64,000 nt of DNA from Limnohabitans sp. JirII-31 (lineage in GTDB: Bacteria > Pseudomonadota > Gammaproteobacteria > Burkholderiales > Burkholderiaceae_C), in contig NZ_NESA01000009.1 in the NCBI RefSeq assembly GCF_002778315.1, positions 1-64,000 on the forward strand. The letters run 5' to 3'. The notes under the pieces were generated by a model, which was not told where the DNA came from, searched no databases, and saw only the letters and a list, made by a program, of their open reading frames with translations. This document shows positions 63,348 through 64,000 of this stretch, piece by piece; the stretch's first letter is position 1, and every line of letters begins with the position of its first letter. Both the position numbers and the translations under genes were made by a program.

Positions 63348-64000
63348 ATGCCGAAAATTCAAGCCTCCAGCGCACTGGCCCGTTTCAAAGTGATCGACCT
63401 CTCGCGTGTGCGCGCGGGTCCCAACTGCGTGCGCATCCTGACTGACTTTGGTGCCGATGTGATTCGTGTCGAACCCCCGCCGGGTGTCGACCCCAACGAA
63501 GCCATGTTCGCGGCCAACCGCAAGGGCGGCGACTTTCAAAACATCAACCGCAACAAGCGCTCGATGACGCTCAACCTCAAAAAGCCAGGAGCCATGGAGG
63601 TGCTGATGCGCTTGGTGGCCGAGGCCGATGTGGTGGTGGAGAACTGGCGTCCCGACGTCAAAAACAAACTCGGCCTCGACTACGAGTCGCTCGCCAAAGT
63701 GAACCCACGCATCATCTTGGCCAGCATCTCTGGCTTTGGGCAAGACGGGCCGTATGCCTGGCGTCCTGGGTTTGACCAAATCATCCAAGGCATGGGTGGC
63801 TTGATGAGTGTGACCGGTGAGGCCGAGCATGGGCCTGTTCGCGCGGGTTTGGCGGTGGCCGATTTGAGTGCGGGTCTGTACTGCGCACTGGGCATCTTGG
63901 TGGCCTTGCTGGAGCGTGAAGTTTCGGGCAAAGGGCAGTGGGTGCACAGCTCCTTGTTGCATTCGCAAATCGCCATGATGGATTTCCAAATGGCGCGTTA
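63348..64000 (+). CDS. CaiB/BaiF family III CoA transferase, cut by the window end
   Basis: The first 217 residues are present and the frame is open to the window end. The family III features are FKVIDLSRVRAGP at the N-terminus, DFGADVIRVEPP, NRNKRSMTLNLK, the QDGPYAWRPGFDQIIQ stretch and Asp172 in AVADLSAG, the position of the CoA-carrying aspartate. These enzymes move CoA between carboxylic acids and so activate a substrate for degradation. It follows the amidase gene by 2 bases, suggesting that the amidase product acid is converted to a CoA thioester. Confidence 0.93.
   Translation, partial: MPKIQASSALARFKVIDLSRVRAGPNCVRILTDFGADVIRVEPPPGVDPNEAMFAANRKGGDFQNINRNKRSMTLNLKKPGAMEVLMRLVAEADVVVENWRPDVKNKLGLDYESLAKVNPRIILASISGFGQDGPYAWRPGFDQIIQGMGGLMSVTGEAEHGPVRAGLAVADLSAGLYCALGILVALLEREVSGKGQWVHSSLLHSQIAMMDFQMAR

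Overview
The window looks like a chromosomal segment of a betaproteobacterium of the order Burkholderiales, most like the Comamonadaceae (Limnohabitans/Rhodoferax-type freshwater bacteria). The reasons are the high-GC codon use, a fused 1181-residue indolepyruvate ferredoxin oxidoreductase, a Bug-type solute-binding protein, YaeQ, DUF3717/DUF1289, and the order pgk-pyk-fba-purC-purE-purK-tsaC. Coding density is very high. I found no rRNA, tRNA, CRISPR array, insertion sequence or prophage. The placement is inference; no database was searched.

Layout. 0-1.2 kb: an AT-richer remnant or short version of a calcium-binding EF-hand/RTX-type surface protein. 1.2-6.9 kb: housekeeping genes (moaC, a BepA-like M48 protease, a holin-family membrane protein, yaeQ, purB, a GST). 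6.9-15.6 kb: nine tightly coupled leftward genes (glutathione peroxidase, FAD oxidoreductase, DUF1365, CFA-synthase-like methyltransferase, chalcone-isomerase-like protein, MFS_2 carrier, DUF3833 lipoprotein, SDR, NTF2-like), divergent from a CarH/LitR-type B12 photoreceptor-repressor. I read this as a light- or photo-oxidation-responsive membrane-lipid modification locus, and it is the most interesting system here. 15.6-28 kb: rfaE2 with a C9 tract, DUF2238, glnE, yhdP coupled to a two-component pair, an unlisted 51-residue membrane microprotein, and mltA. 28-35 kb: the indolepyruvate oxidoreductase and yajC-secD-secF. 35-41.7 kb: smg, dprA, def-fmt, azlCD, a denD-like dehydrogenase with a cupin protein, and an SDR.

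41.7-52 kb: central carbon and purine genes (pgk, pyk, fba, purC, purE, purK, tsaC), interrupted by a surface-adhesin-E-like protein and a fatty acid desaturase. The desaturase has a well-placed FNR-type box. 52-58 kb: a GDSL-like lipoprotein lacking the catalytic residues, dacB, the tsaB-rimI-udg operon, and pyrF with a clear terminator. 58-64 kb: an uncharacterised catabolic locus (FAD monooxygenase, Bug binding protein, maleate-isomerase-fold protein without the usual cysteines, GntR regulator, small protein, amidase signature enzyme, CoA transferase running off the window).

A window-wide pattern also stands out. Several genes without a Shine-Dalgarno sequence have a -10-like hexamer exactly 6-7 bases before the ATG, which predicts leaderless transcripts.
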